The translations under genes and the position numbers were made by a program. The notes under the pieces are model-generated. The model did no database searches. It worked only from the letters and a program-made list of their open reading frames with translations, and was not told the origin of the DNA. A DNA stretch of 64,000 nucleotides from Streptomyces sioyaensis (GTDB lineage Bacteria > Actinomycetota > Actinomycetes > Streptomycetales > Streptomycetaceae). Numbering within the stretch: the first letter of the stretch is position 1; each line of letters starts with the position of its first letter. The stretch lies in assembly GCF_004122735.1 (NCBI RefSeq), contig NZ_SDIF01000032.1, forward strand, positions 1 to 64,000. The letters run 5' to 3'. Below are positions 17,635 to 25,200 of this stretch, piece after piece.

Positions 17635-17727
17635 GTGAGTGACATGAGGCGCACCGAACCGATCCGGCCGCAGCGGCCCGGCGCGCGCCCCGCGGCGTCG
17701 TCCGCACCCGACGCGACGGGCAGGTGA
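17635..17727 (+). CDS. 30-codon ORF copied from the PKS start, coupled to epimerase
   Basis: A GTG at 17635 opens a 30-residue reading frame whose first codons (V-S-D-M-R-R-T-E-P-I-R-P) mirror the PKS N-terminus (V-S-A-K-M-R-T-E-L-I-R-P). The untranslated leader before it is also nearly the same as that of the PKS (CCTGTTTCCGA, then GTGGTGGGAGCGCGAAA, then GTGAGTG). After about 12 codons the similarity ends. The TGA stop at 17725-17727 lies inside AGGTGA, the ribosome binding site of the epimerase gene, so translation of the short ORF probably feeds the next gene. It is best seen as a relic or a captured translation-start cassette, not a functional peptide. Confidence 0.55.
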   Translation: MSDMRRTEPIRPQRPGARPAASSAPDATGR

Positions 17728-17733
17728 TCCGTG

Positions 17734-18372
17734 ATGCGTACCCGAGAACTCGCCGTCGCCGGCGGCTTCGAATTCACGCCCGACATCCACTCGGACCACC
17801 GTGGCCTGTTCGTCTCGCCGTTGCAGGACGAGGCGTTCGTCGCGGCGGTCGGCCACCGGTTCCCCGTGGCACAGACCAACCACAGCCGGTCGGCGAAGGG
17901 GGTGCTGCGCGGTCTGCACTTCACGGCCACTCCCCCGGGCCAGGCCAAGTACGTCTACTGCGCGCGGGGGCAGGCGCTGGACGCCGTCGTGGACATCCGG
18001 GTGGGGTCACCCACCTTCGGCAAGTGGGACCTCGTCACGATGGATTCGGAGTCCTTCCGGGCCGTGTACATCCCCGACGGGCTCGCCCATGCCTTTCTGG
18101 CACTTGAGGACGACACGGTCATGTCGTACCTCGTGAGCAGCGCCTACCAGGCCGAGCTGGAGCATGCGATCGATCCGCTCGACCCCGCGATCGGGCTGCC
18201 CTGGCCGCCCGAGGTGGAGTTCCTCCTCTCCGCGCGGGACACCGTCGCGCCCAGCCTGGCGGAGGCCGAGGCCAAGGGCATGCTCCCGAAGTACGCCGAC
18301 TGCCTGTCGGCCGGGCCGGCCGCCGAACCGGCGGGGCACCCCGACCGGTCGGCGGTCCGGCTCGGTGACTGA
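17734..18372 (+). CDS. dTDP-4-keto-6-deoxyhexose 3,5- or 5-epimerase
   Basis: The protein has 212 residues and the RmlC cupin fold: S-D-H-R-G-L-F near residue 21, N-H-S-R-S-A-K-G-V-L-R-G-L-H-F near 50-65 with the catalytic His, and Y-I-P-D-G-L-A-H-A-F-L near 112. Relatives invert C-5 (EvaD/TylCVII type) or both C-3 and C-5 to give L-sugars; the two cannot be told apart here. ATG 17734 is preceded by AGGTGA at 7-bp spacing; the adjacent GTG at 17731 is less well spaced. The gene is coupled to the short ORF that ends inside its ribosome binding site, and the ketoreductase follows after 36 bp. Confidence 0.92.
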   Translation: MRTRELAVAGGFEFTPDIHSDHRGLFVSPLQDEAFVAAVGHRFPVAQTNHSRSAKGVLRGLHFTATPPGQAKYVYCARGQALDAVVDIRVGSPTFGKWDLVTMDSESFRAVYIPDGLAHAFLALEDDTVMSYLVSSAYQAELEHAIDPLDPAIGLPWPPEVEFLLSARDTVAPSLAEAEAKGMLPKYADCLSAGPAAEPAGHPDRSAVRLGD

Positions 18373-18408
18373 GGAATATCCGGCTCAGTGAGTGATGAGG
18401 AAGGTGCC

Positions 18409-19368
18409 GTGGCACCGTTGATGCCGTCCCCCGGCCCCGTCCGTGTCGCGGTACTGGGGGCCACCGGTTGCATGGGCCGGCACCTGTGCGCCGCCTTCTC
18501 GGCCGAGGGGAGCGAGGTCGTCGCGATCGCCCGCCGGTACGCGCCGCAGGTCGCCGCCCACCGGTTCCTGTCCCTCGATGTCGCGGGCAGCACCAGCGAC
18601 GAGCTCGCCCGGGTGCTGACCCGTGAAGCGGTCGATGTGGTGGTCAATGCCACCCTCGGCTGGGGGGACGAACTGCACTACACCAACGTGCAGTTGGTGG
18701 AACGGCTCCTCGGCGCCCTGGCGAAGCTGCCGGCCCCTCCCCGGCTGGTCCACCTCGGCACCATCCACGAGTACGGCCCAGTCCCCTTCGGGACGTCCAT
18801 CCACGAGGACATGGCGCCCGCTCCGGAGAATCCCTACGCCAAGGCGAAGCTCACCGCCTCGCGGATGGTTCTCGACGCCGCCCGGGACGGTGCCCTCGAC
18901 GCCGTGGTCCTGCGGCTGGCCAACACCCTGGGGCCGCACCCCGCGCTGGAGAGTTTCTTCGGGTCCCTGGCGGTCCGGCTCCGCGGTGCCGACGCGGCCA
19001 CGGGCGTCGAGCTGACGATCGCCGATGCCCGGCGTGATTACGTCGATGTCCGGGACGCCGTGGACGCCGTGGTCCGGGCGGCCCGGATTGCCCGCGCCGA
19101 CCCGCTGGTCAACATCGGCTGCGGCCGCGCCATGGACGTACGGACGCTGGTGGGCGAGCTCGTCGCGGCCGCCGGGCTGCCGGCGGAGACGGTTCGCGAG
19201 CAGCGCGGTGAGGTGCGCAGCAGGGGCGCCGACTGGATCCAGGTCGACATCTCCCGTGCCGGACGCCTCCTGGGCTGGCACCCCCGGTTCACCATCGGGG
19301 AATCCATGCGGGCCATGTGGGAGACCGTGTGCGCCGACCAGCCGCTCCCGGCCCGGAACCTCGGCTGA
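18409..19368 (+). CDS. NDP-hexose 4-ketoreductase (TylCIV/EryBIV type)
   Basis: The protein has 319 residues from a GTG with AGGAAGG 4 bp upstream; an in-frame GTG at 18388 has its purine tract 12 bp away and is less likely. It is a short-chain/extended dehydrogenase: G-A-T-G-C-M-G nucleotide loop near residue 14, H-L-G-T-I-H-E-Y-G, and Y-A-K-A-K as the catalytic Tyr-x3-Lys near 142. It is a paralogue of the gene at 57810-58817 and presumably sets the C-4 configuration of a second deoxysugar. It is the last sugar gene before the exporter. Confidence 0.9.
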   Translation: MAPLMPSPGPVRVAVLGATGCMGRHLCAAFSAEGSEVVAIARRYAPQVAAHRFLSLDVAGSTSDELARVLTREAVDVVVNATLGWGDELHYTNVQLVERLLGALAKLPAPPRLVHLGTIHEYGPVPFGTSIHEDMAPAPENPYAKAKLTASRMVLDAARDGALDAVVLRLANTLGPHPALESFFGSLAVRLRGADAATGVELTIADARRDYVDVRDAVDAVVRAARIARADPLVNIGCGRAMDVRTLVGELVAAAGLPAETVREQRGEVRSRGADWIQVDISRAGRLLGWHPRFTIGESMRAMWETVCADQPLPARNLG

Positions 19369-19409
19369 GCAGCGGCGGGTGCGTCGCTTACGTCGCGGCA
19401 ACGCAAACG

Positions 19410-19495
19410 CTAGGGATTTGCCGGGTAGTTCGTGCTCGGCGCGACAGAACGCGAAGAGTTTTGCTCAGCCATGTCAGAATATGCTCAAGCGAGCA
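19410..19495 (+). promoter_or_regulatory. Cluster-type box and inverted repeat before ABC exporter
   Basis: CTAGGGATTTGCCGGG (19410-19425) is the closest match in the window to the PimM-type consensus (14 of 16). No clear -10 is seen 12 bp downstream. Further on, TGCTC-AAGC-GAGCA (19482-19495) is a short perfect inverted repeat, which could be an operator for a TetR- or MarR-type repressor. The exporter start codon is at 19558. Confidence 0.5.
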
Positions 19496-19557
19496 AATCA
19501 TTCGACCGCGCGTTGGACGACCGGACGAGATGCGCATCCGCCAGGCAGGAGGCCGCC

Positions 19558-20340
19558 ATGACCGCCCCGATCATCAGCGCCAAGGGGCTCGCCCGCACCT
19601 ACACGACCAAGAAGGGCCCGGTCGAGGCGGTGCGGGGCATCGACCTCACCGTGGCCGCCGGGGAGATCCTCGGCTTCCTCGGTCCCAACGGCGCCGGTAA
19701 GACCACCACGATGCGCATGCTCACCACACTGCTGCCCCCCACCGGGGGAAGCGCCACGGTCGCCGGGCACGATCTGGCGAGCGACCCGGCCGGGGTGCGC
19801 CGGTGCATCGGCTATGTGGCCCAGGTGAGCGGGGTCGACCCGGCTATCAGCGTGCGCGAGGAACTGGTCACCCAGGGCCGGCTGTACCGACTCGGCAAGA
19901 CCGCGGCCAAGAACCGGGCACAGGAACTCGCCGAGGATCTCGACCTGGCCGAACTCCTCGACCGGCCCACCCGTGCGCTCTCCGGAGGCCAGCGGCGCCG
20001 CCTCGACATCGCCCTGGGCCTGACCCACCGGCCCGAGCTGCTGTTCCTCGACGAGCCGACGACCGGACTCGACCCCGGCAGCCGCTCCGACGTGTGGGAT
20101 CTGGTGCACCGCATCCGGGCCGAGGGCACCACGGTCTTTCTGACCACGCACTACCTCGACGAGGCGGACGTCCTCTCCGACCGGCTCGTCATCGTCGACG
20201 ACGGCCTGGTCGCCGCCGAGGGCACCCCGCAGGAGCTGAAGCTGCGGTACGCGGGCTCGGAATCGGCCAGCCTGCGCGAAGCCTTCCTCGCCATCACGGG
20301 CCACCGCGCCCCCGCTCCCGAAGCCCCTGTCGCTGTCTGA
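19558..20340 (+). CDS. ABC exporter ATPase, DrrA-like
   Basis: The protein has 260 residues. Walker A is G-P-N-G-A-G-K-T-T near 45, the signature is L-S-G-G-Q-R-R-R near 143, and Walker B is L-L-F-L-D-E-P-T-T-G-L-D. These match the ATPase of drug-resistance exporters of the DrrA class, although the C-terminal extension of DrrA (about 330 residues) is missing. The start is fixed by GGAGG 6-7 bp upstream of ATG 19558; in-frame codons back to 19432 have no such site. It overlaps in function with the permease gene 25 bp downstream. Export of the cluster product, or self-resistance, is inferred. Confidence 0.93.
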   Translation: MTAPIISAKGLARTYTTKKGPVEAVRGIDLTVAAGEILGFLGPNGAGKTTTMRMLTTLLPPTGGSATVAGHDLASDPAGVRRCIGYVAQVSGVDPAISVREELVTQGRLYRLGKTAAKNRAQELAEDLDLAELLDRPTRALSGGQRRRLDIALGLTHRPELLFLDEPTTGLDPGSRSDVWDLVHRIRAEGTTVFLTTHYLDEADVLSDRLVIVDDGLVAAEGTPQELKLRYAGSESASLREAFLAITGHRAPAPEAPVAV

Positions 20341-20365
20341 CTGCCCGCTCCCCACGGAGGCTGAC

Positions 20366-21217
20366 GTGCCGCACTCGTCCCCCACCGCATCCTCGGTGCC
20401 GACGGCATCCAGGCCCGCGGAGGTACCGTCCCGACGCCACGCGGCCAGGAAGAGTTCCCGCCTGGCCGACCTCGTGGCCGATACCCGCCTGATCCTCGGG
20501 CGCTATCTGCGGCAGACGCTGCGCGCCAAGATCGGCCTGGTGGTGGGCGTCCTCATGCCGCTGCTGGTGCTGTTCTTCTTCGGTCCCCTGCTGACCCACG
20601 TCCAGCTCGGTACGGGCGGTGACGCCTGGCAGACACTGGTGCCGGGGCTGCTGGTGCAACTCGGCATGTTCAGCGCCGCCTTCGCCGGCATCGGCATTCT
20701 CATCGAGAAGCAGCACGGTGTGATCGAGCGGATGCAGGTCACCCCGGTCAGCCGGCTGGCACTGCTCATGGGGCGGGTGCTGCGCGATGTGGTGCAGATG
20801 CTGGCCCAGTCGCTGCTGCTGGTACTGGCAGGCATGGTCATGGGGCTGCGTGCCCCGGTGCTCGGCGTCCTCATCGGCTTTCTGTTCGTCGCCGCCCTCA
20901 CGGTGGCGCTGGCCTCGCTGTCCTATGGGCTGGCCATGCGGCTGAACTCCCCCGAGGAGTTCGCCCCGGTGGTCAACACCATCAACCTGCCGGTCATGCT
21001 GCTCTCCGGCATCCTGCTGCCGATGTCGCTGGCGCCCCGGTGGCTCGACGTGGTGTCGCAACTCGTGCCGCTGCGCTACCTCGTGGAAGCGGTCCGGGCC
21101 GCGTTCCTCGGCCAGTACAGCAGCACCGCGATGATCCGGGGCGCGCTGGTCGCGGCGGTCCTCGCGGCGATCTCGGTCTTCCTCGGCGCCCGGATCTTCC
21201 GCAAGGCCGGGGCGTAG
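20366..21217 (+). CDS. ABC-2 type permease, DrrB-like
   Basis: The protein has 283 residues from a GTG with GGAGG 7 bp upstream. A 45-residue Ser/Arg-rich cytosolic N-terminus precedes six predicted membrane helices. The I-E-K-Q-H-G-V-I-E-R-M-Q-V-T-P loop near 115 and L-L-S-G-I-L-L-P-M near 215 are typical of ABC-2 exporters. It pairs with the ATPase immediately upstream. The reading frame ends 52 bp before the convergent HTH gene. Confidence 0.92.
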   Translation: MPHSSPTASSVPTASRPAEVPSRRHAARKSSRLADLVADTRLILGRYLRQTLRAKIGLVVGVLMPLLVLFFFGPLLTHVQLGTGGDAWQTLVPGLLVQLGMFSAAFAGIGILIEKQHGVIERMQVTPVSRLALLMGRVLRDVVQMLAQSLLLVLAGMVMGLRAPVLGVLIGFLFVAALTVALASLSYGLAMRLNSPEEFAPVVNTINLPVMLLSGILLPMSLAPRWLDVVSQLVPLRYLVEAVRAAFLGQYSSTAMIRGALVAAVLAAISVFLGARIFRKAGA

Positions 21218-21269
21218 GCGTACTGACCCGCAGGGAGCAGGTGTAGTGCCCCGCAGGGCAGCGTCATCG

Positions 21270-22316
21270 TCATGCGGGCGGTATCAGGGTGATGAGGAAT
21301 TCCTGGTCGCGGGCGCCCGAGCAGCGACCCTGGACGATTTCGGCCCCGTCGACGGTGTCCTGGTCGCGGACGGAAAGACATTGACCGGTGGCGGCGGGGC
21401 GGAGCCGGAAGTGTGCCGAGGCCCGCGGGTCGAGGGGTTCGATCCGGAATTGTTGGGCGGGGTTGTCCTCGGCGCAGTCGTCCCGGGGTTCGATCAGATC
21501 GCGTCCGGGGCCGTCGTGTAAGAGGGTCAGGCAGCCGATGCCGTACTTCGGATGGTGCCACTGGATCTGCACCAGGTTCTCGCCGACGGGTTCGACGTAG
21601 GTGCGGGGCGCGACGGCTTGTGCGCAGGGGTACTGGGCCGCGATGGCCGTGGCGTAGTGGTGCGTGCGGTCTCGTCCTTCGGTGACGCAGAGCCGTGGGG
21701 TGCGGGCGGGGTGGATCTGTGCCCAGCTGCCCACGGCCAGGAGGGCCAGGCCCTGCACCGCGTGGGTGGCGGTTGTGGTGCGGTGCGGTGCGGACAGGGC
21801 CGACAGCAGTGTCTGTGCGCCCAGGGCCGCCCCGGCGCCGATCGCTGCGGCCGCGATCAAGCGCAGGTGGCGGTGCCGGTATCGGGACCGCGGCGCACGG
21901 TCGACTTCGGCCGGGTCCGATGCCGCCCGCTCGTCGGCGCCGGGCGGGACGGGACCGGTACGAGGACCGGGGGGCTGCTGGGCCATGGCCAGGCATCGGC
22001 GAGCGTCCAACCACCGCTGGGTCTCGGCCGCACCGAGTCCGCAGGCGCGGGTGAACGCGGCGACGAACGGCTCGCGCGGCAGCGTGGCGCGACCCAGAGC
22101 AGTCGCGATCGTGCTGGAGGCCAGCGTGTCCCCGCGCGCCGCGGCCTTCCCTTCCAGCTGCCGGTAGGACAACCCCGACCAGGCCCGCAGGGCACGCAAC
22201 GCCGCGGTGAACTCCTCGGCAGTGCGGGCCCGGTCCGGCTGCGGTAATCCGGGGGGCGGCTGGGCGCCGTTGCTGTCTGCCCCTGGTTTCACGATTCCAC
22301 GGTAGCGGGGGCTCAC
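21270..22316 (-). CDS. Membrane-anchored HTH protein with ricin-like C-terminus
   Basis: The protein has 348 residues. Residues about 35-105 form an XRE-type helix-turn-helix (L-S-Y-R-Q-L-E-G-K-A and S-T-I-A-T-A-L-G-R-A-T-L-P). A single membrane helix (L-I-A-A-A-A-I-G-A-G-A-A-L-G) lies near 152. The C-terminal half ends with Q-x-W-like segments (A-A-T-G-Q-C-L-S-V-R-D, A-E-I-V-Q-G-R-C-S-G) typical of a ricin-type beta-trefoil. This one-component layout is common in Streptomyces and its role is not established; extracellular glycan sensing is a guess. The start could be GTG 22316 (GGAG 9 bp upstream) or GTG 22292. Confidence 0.75.
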   Translation of the reverse strand: MSPRYRGIVKPGADSNGAQPPPGLPQPDRARTAEEFTAALRALRAWSGLSYRQLEGKAAARGDTLASSTIATALGRATLPREPFVAAFTRACGLGAAETQRWLDARRCLAMAQQPPGPRTGPVPPGADERAASDPAEVDRAPRSRYRHRHLRLIAAAAIGAGAALGAQTLLSALSAPHRTTTATHAVQGLALLAVGSWAQIHPARTPRLCVTEGRDRTHHYATAIAAQYPCAQAVAPRTYVEPVGENLVQIQWHHPKYGIGCLTLLHDGPGRDLIEPRDDCAEDNPAQQFRIEPLDPRASAHFRLRPAATGQCLSVRDQDTVDGAEIVQGRCSGARDQEFLITLIPPA

Positions 22317-22645
22317 AGCCGGGCGCTCCCGGCAAATTCGTCAACTATTCCTCACCTGGCGTGCTGTTCAGCCATGTTCGGGATCTGCCGTCCGGCAGTG
22401 TTCGGCGCTGGTCGGGACTGTTCCGAACGTACGCGAACGCCTGGATGGCTTGTGCACGCTCGCCGTCATGGGGAATCTCTGAACAGACGTCATCGGCCGC
22501 CCCCGGCGTGCGGGAAGCGGGGAGTCCGGCCGACCCGGGGTGCCTCGTGAAGTGCGCCGGCGCGCCCCGTAGGGGCCACGGATGCCGCATCCGGTGCCGC
22601 GTCAGCCCGAGCCCCTGCCGCCAAGAGCTGGAAGGAGTCGCACTG
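22317..22645. other. Intergenic region, no gene recognised
   Basis: The stretch has TGTTCGGG, TGTTCGGC and TGTTCCGAACG repeats between 22373 and 22430 and a perfect inverted repeat CTGCCG-TC-CGGCAG (22385-22398). These could be operators for the flanking HTH gene. No coding potential is evident. Confidence 0.4.
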
Positions 22646-22711
22646 ATGATCAACCATCGACTGCGACGACGTGCCAGGCGCCGCAGGCCGATGCCCTTCA
22701 CCCTGCTGTGA
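22646..22711 (+). CDS. Possible 21-residue basic leader peptide
   Basis: ATG 22646 follows GGAAGGAG at 8 bp and encodes a short, very Arg-rich peptide (M-I-N-H-R-L-R-R-R-A-R) ending at TGA 22709-22711. The AAAAGGAG ribosome binding site of the next gene follows directly. It may be a translated leader; Arg runs in high-GC DNA also arise by chance. Confidence 0.3.
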   Translation: MINHRLRRRARRRRPMPFTLL

Positions 22712-22724
22712 AAAGGAGAAGTTC

Positions 22725-23093
22725 ATGTCCATGACGCTCACCAGGCGAGCCGGGCTCGTCGTCTCGGCGTTCGCACTCGGCGCGGCAGCTGTCTCCGCCG
22801 GACCGGCGATCGCCTCACCCGCCTCCGTATCGGCTGCGCCGGCCTCGGAGAGCGCCTGCCCCTACAGCCTGTCCCACCCGACTCTCTACCCCGGCGACAC
22901 CGGCAAGGCCGTCGCCCACGCACAGTGCCTGCTGAACATCTACGGCCGGGGCCTCGCCGAGGACGGCATGTTCGGCTCCAGCACCAAAGCCGCCGTCGTG
23001 TGGGCGCAGGGACGATGCCACCTCACCAAGGACGGCATCGTCGGCCCGAAGACGTGGAACTGCCTGCACCCGGACGTGAGCCCCAACCCCTGA
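22725..23093 (+). CDS. Secreted peptidoglycan-binding-domain protein
   Basis: The protein has 122 residues. A Sec signal peptide (T-R-R-A-G-L-V-V-S-A-F-A-L-G, cleavage after A-I-A-S near 30) precedes one PG_binding_1 domain, with L-Y-P-G-D-T-G-K-A-V-A-H-A-Q-C-L-L-N near 55 and D-G-M-F-G-S-S-T-K-A-A-V near 84. Three Cys may form a disulfide. The start has AAAAGGAG 7 bp upstream. It is a small cell-wall-targeted protein without a catalytic domain; similar Streptomyces proteins are common and of unknown role. Confidence 0.85.
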   Translation: MSMTLTRRAGLVVSAFALGAAAVSAGPAIASPASVSAAPASESACPYSLSHPTLYPGDTGKAVAHAQCLLNIYGRGLAEDGMFGSSTKAAVVWAQGRCHLTKDGIVGPKTWNCLHPDVSPNP

Positions 23094-23134
23094 CCTGCTC
23101 GGGGTGACGAGTCACGCGAGGGAAGGTGGACGAC

Positions 23135-23165
23135 GGGGTCCCTGCTCACTTCGGGCAGGGACCCC
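23135..23165. terminator. Bidirectional hairpin between convergent genes
   Basis: GGGGTCCCTGC and GCAGGGACCCC form a perfect 11-bp stem with a 9-base loop. It lies between the stop codons of the genes ending at 23093 (+) and 23180 (-). Confidence 0.85.
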
Positions 23166-23179
23166 GGATTGCCGTTCGG

Positions 23180-24358
23180 TCAGTTCTTCCGACCGAGCCA
23201 GGTCGTCGACGGGATCGTCTGGCCCGTAGCCTCGGGCTTGTCCTCGTCCTTGCCATGGCCCTGAATCAGGACGCGCGCCGGGATGAGGACCGTCTTCAAC
23301 CCCTTCCCAGGGGTAGCGTCGTAGATCTGGTAGACGATGTAGCCGATGTACCAGGCGCCGTTCGCCCGGGCCTCGATCCATCCCGCCTTGTCGTCACCGG
23401 GGATATTGACTGTCTCCTCGTCAGAGACTGTCCGTTCCCACTTCTTGGTGGTGGTGGTCGCCTCGCTGTACTGGAAGTTTCCCTCAACGCCGGGGCCGAA
23501 TCCGCCGGTCTCACCCGGAGGCGTGAGAGTTGCGGTGATCTTGCCGCCCACGTTCCATTCCGTCTTCTTGGCTTCCTCCCGTCCTACCTTCGCCTCGTAC
23601 TTCACCTTTGAGCTCTTGTAGCCAACCCCGGCGGGGAGCTGCACCAGGGACGGGTACGCCTCGTCGAGCTTGCCCACGAAGCCGCACCGCAACCCGGGAA
23701 ACTTGCGGGGCGTTTCCGTGGGGTGAGTGGGCATTTCGCAGACCTGCTTCGCGTTCATTCCGTCGAACCAGGGTTCCTTGTCCTGTGTGTTCTTGTCCCG
23801 AACATCCAGATAACCCGCGACGCCGGGGTCAAAGCCGAGTGCCTTCGCCTTTTCGGAACCCTGCTGGTCGAAAACGACTTCGCCCTGGTTCGCTCCGGTG
23901 TCCGGGTTGCGCGTCGGGTCCTGGAAAAAGGGCTTCGCGTTCTTCCGCTCGTCCTGTGAGGCGCCGTCCGCCACCTTTTCCTGGACCTTCAGAATCTCTT
24001 CGATCACCTCGGACGGCTTGAACTTCTCGTTGACCCGCTGGGCCGTGATCTCCTTGAGCTTGCCGTTCTCATCGCTCCACTGCCCCATCGGGTAGCCCCA
24101 GACGGACTCCCGGTCGTTCAGGACGAAGCCGCTGTCCTCAAGGCACTTCTTCGCTTCGGCCTCCGTGTGGAGCGGGAGCACCTGCGCGTCCGCCCCGGTC
24201 CCGGTCGGCTTTCGGCAGCCGCTCGGCGTTGACCCGGTGGGGTCCGCCTGAGCCAGCCCGCCGGATGTGACAACGAGGATTGCTCCCGTGAGCAGGGCGG
24301 AAGATCTCATCCATCTCCCCCGAGCCCTACGGTGATCTGTGGTCTTCGGAACATTCAT
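23180..24358 (-). CDS. Secreted protein, possible aerolysin/ETX-MTX2-like fold
   Basis: The protein has 392 residues, starting at ATG 24358 behind AAGGAG. The signal peptide is R-W-M-R-S-S-A-L-L-T-G-A-I-L-V-V, cut after Q-A near 39. The N-terminal half is charged, with three or four Cys. The second half alternates Thr/Ser- and Lys/Glu-rich strands (K-V-K-Y-E-A-K-V-G, G-G-K-I-T-A-T-L-T-P, Y-S-E-A-T-T-T-T-K-K-W-E-R-T-V, E-T-V-N-I-P-G) and then a G-A-W-Y-I-G-Y-I-V-Y-Q-I strand. This Thr-rich amphipathic pattern followed by V-x-I-P-x-G resembles ETX/MTX2 aerolysin-type beta-pore-forming proteins. That assignment is inference from pattern only; it could also be an unrelated beta-rich secreted protein. 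Confidence 0.6.
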   Translation of the reverse strand: MNVPKTTDHRRARGRWMRSSALLTGAILVVTSGGLAQADPTGSTPSGCRKPTGTGADAQVLPLHTEAEAKKCLEDSGFVLNDRESVWGYPMGQWSDENGKLKEITAQRVNEKFKPSEVIEEILKVQEKVADGASQDERKNAKPFFQDPTRNPDTGANQGEVVFDQQGSEKAKALGFDPGVAGYLDVRDKNTQDKEPWFDGMNAKQVCEMPTHPTETPRKFPGLRCGFVGKLDEAYPSLVQLPAGVGYKSSKVKYEAKVGREEAKKTEWNVGGKITATLTPPGETGGFGPGVEGNFQYSEATTTTKKWERTVSDEETVNIPGDDKAGWIEARANGAWYIGYIVYQIYDATPGKGLKTVLIPARVLIQGHGKDEDKPEATGQTIPSTTWLGRKN

Positions 24359-25200
24359 GGAGGGGTTCTCCTTGGCGTAAGGTCTGCACCGCATGTGACC
24401 CGAGGGTCGAGAACATAACCGCGAAAGACTTCGACGAACTCCCGAGAAACGACCCCCTGTCGGGCATGCGTCGTTCTTCTCACCGGCCCCGTACGGGCGT
24501 CGAGAACAATCTCGGACGCCAGTTGCCTCACTCCTACTCGACATGACGAAAGTCCCGTGGTGAAGGTTCACTCAGGGCGGACTTCCTTGCGGAGCAGGAT
24601 GTGATCTCTGCGAATTGAAGTGCATCCGTATCACTGATCCATGTCAACGAGACTCCGTTAACACTGCGGTTCATCAGCGTTAGGCATTGTGGTCCACCGT
24701 CTTTGGGCTCCGGAATGCCCGGCGCGGGCCCTGTGGTTCACCGTCATGCAGGCGGCGAGCCCTCGGCATCCTCCCCAACACGCCAACCCGACACGGCCCC
24801 TGTTCCGAGTCGAGGCCGGGCGGCACGGCGTACGGCTCCCGGCCGTGCGCGTGAGCCGCGGCGCCGACGGATCCTGCCGGCGGTCTCCCGCCAGGGTGCC
24901 CCGAACATTAGTGAGGCGTTATTGGTTCGCTAGCGATCTCCGTGAGAGTCATGTGCGTCCAAGGGCGTTGCGTGGGTTGAGGTCACTGCGGCCTTCGGCT
25001 TCCTGCCGCGCCACAGAGAACAGGGGGAGCACACGATGCAGAAGATGGCGGAGCGTAAGCCGCCCGCGACCCTCTGTTGAGAATTCTCCTCCTCGGGGCC
25101 AAAGCGGAACCTCAACATCCGCCTCTCCCTCTTTCTGGGCGTCCCACTTCTCCGGGCGTCCTACATACCAGTACTTCGAACGAATCCAACGGGGACCGTT
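24359..25200. other. 842-bp region without a recognised gene
   Basis: Reading frames here lack both Streptomyces codon bias and a plausible start with ribosome binding site. GC content is visibly lower in places (24400-24680 and 24900-24960) than in neighbouring genes. It may hold divergent promoters for the secreted protein and the lipoprotein, or a decayed gene. I see no RNA gene. Confidence 0.5.

Noticed and set aside
16140..17948. 602-residue minus-strand ORF opposite the C-methyltransferase
   Set aside because: It is an antisense shadow of a clearly conserved methyltransferase and part of the epimerase.
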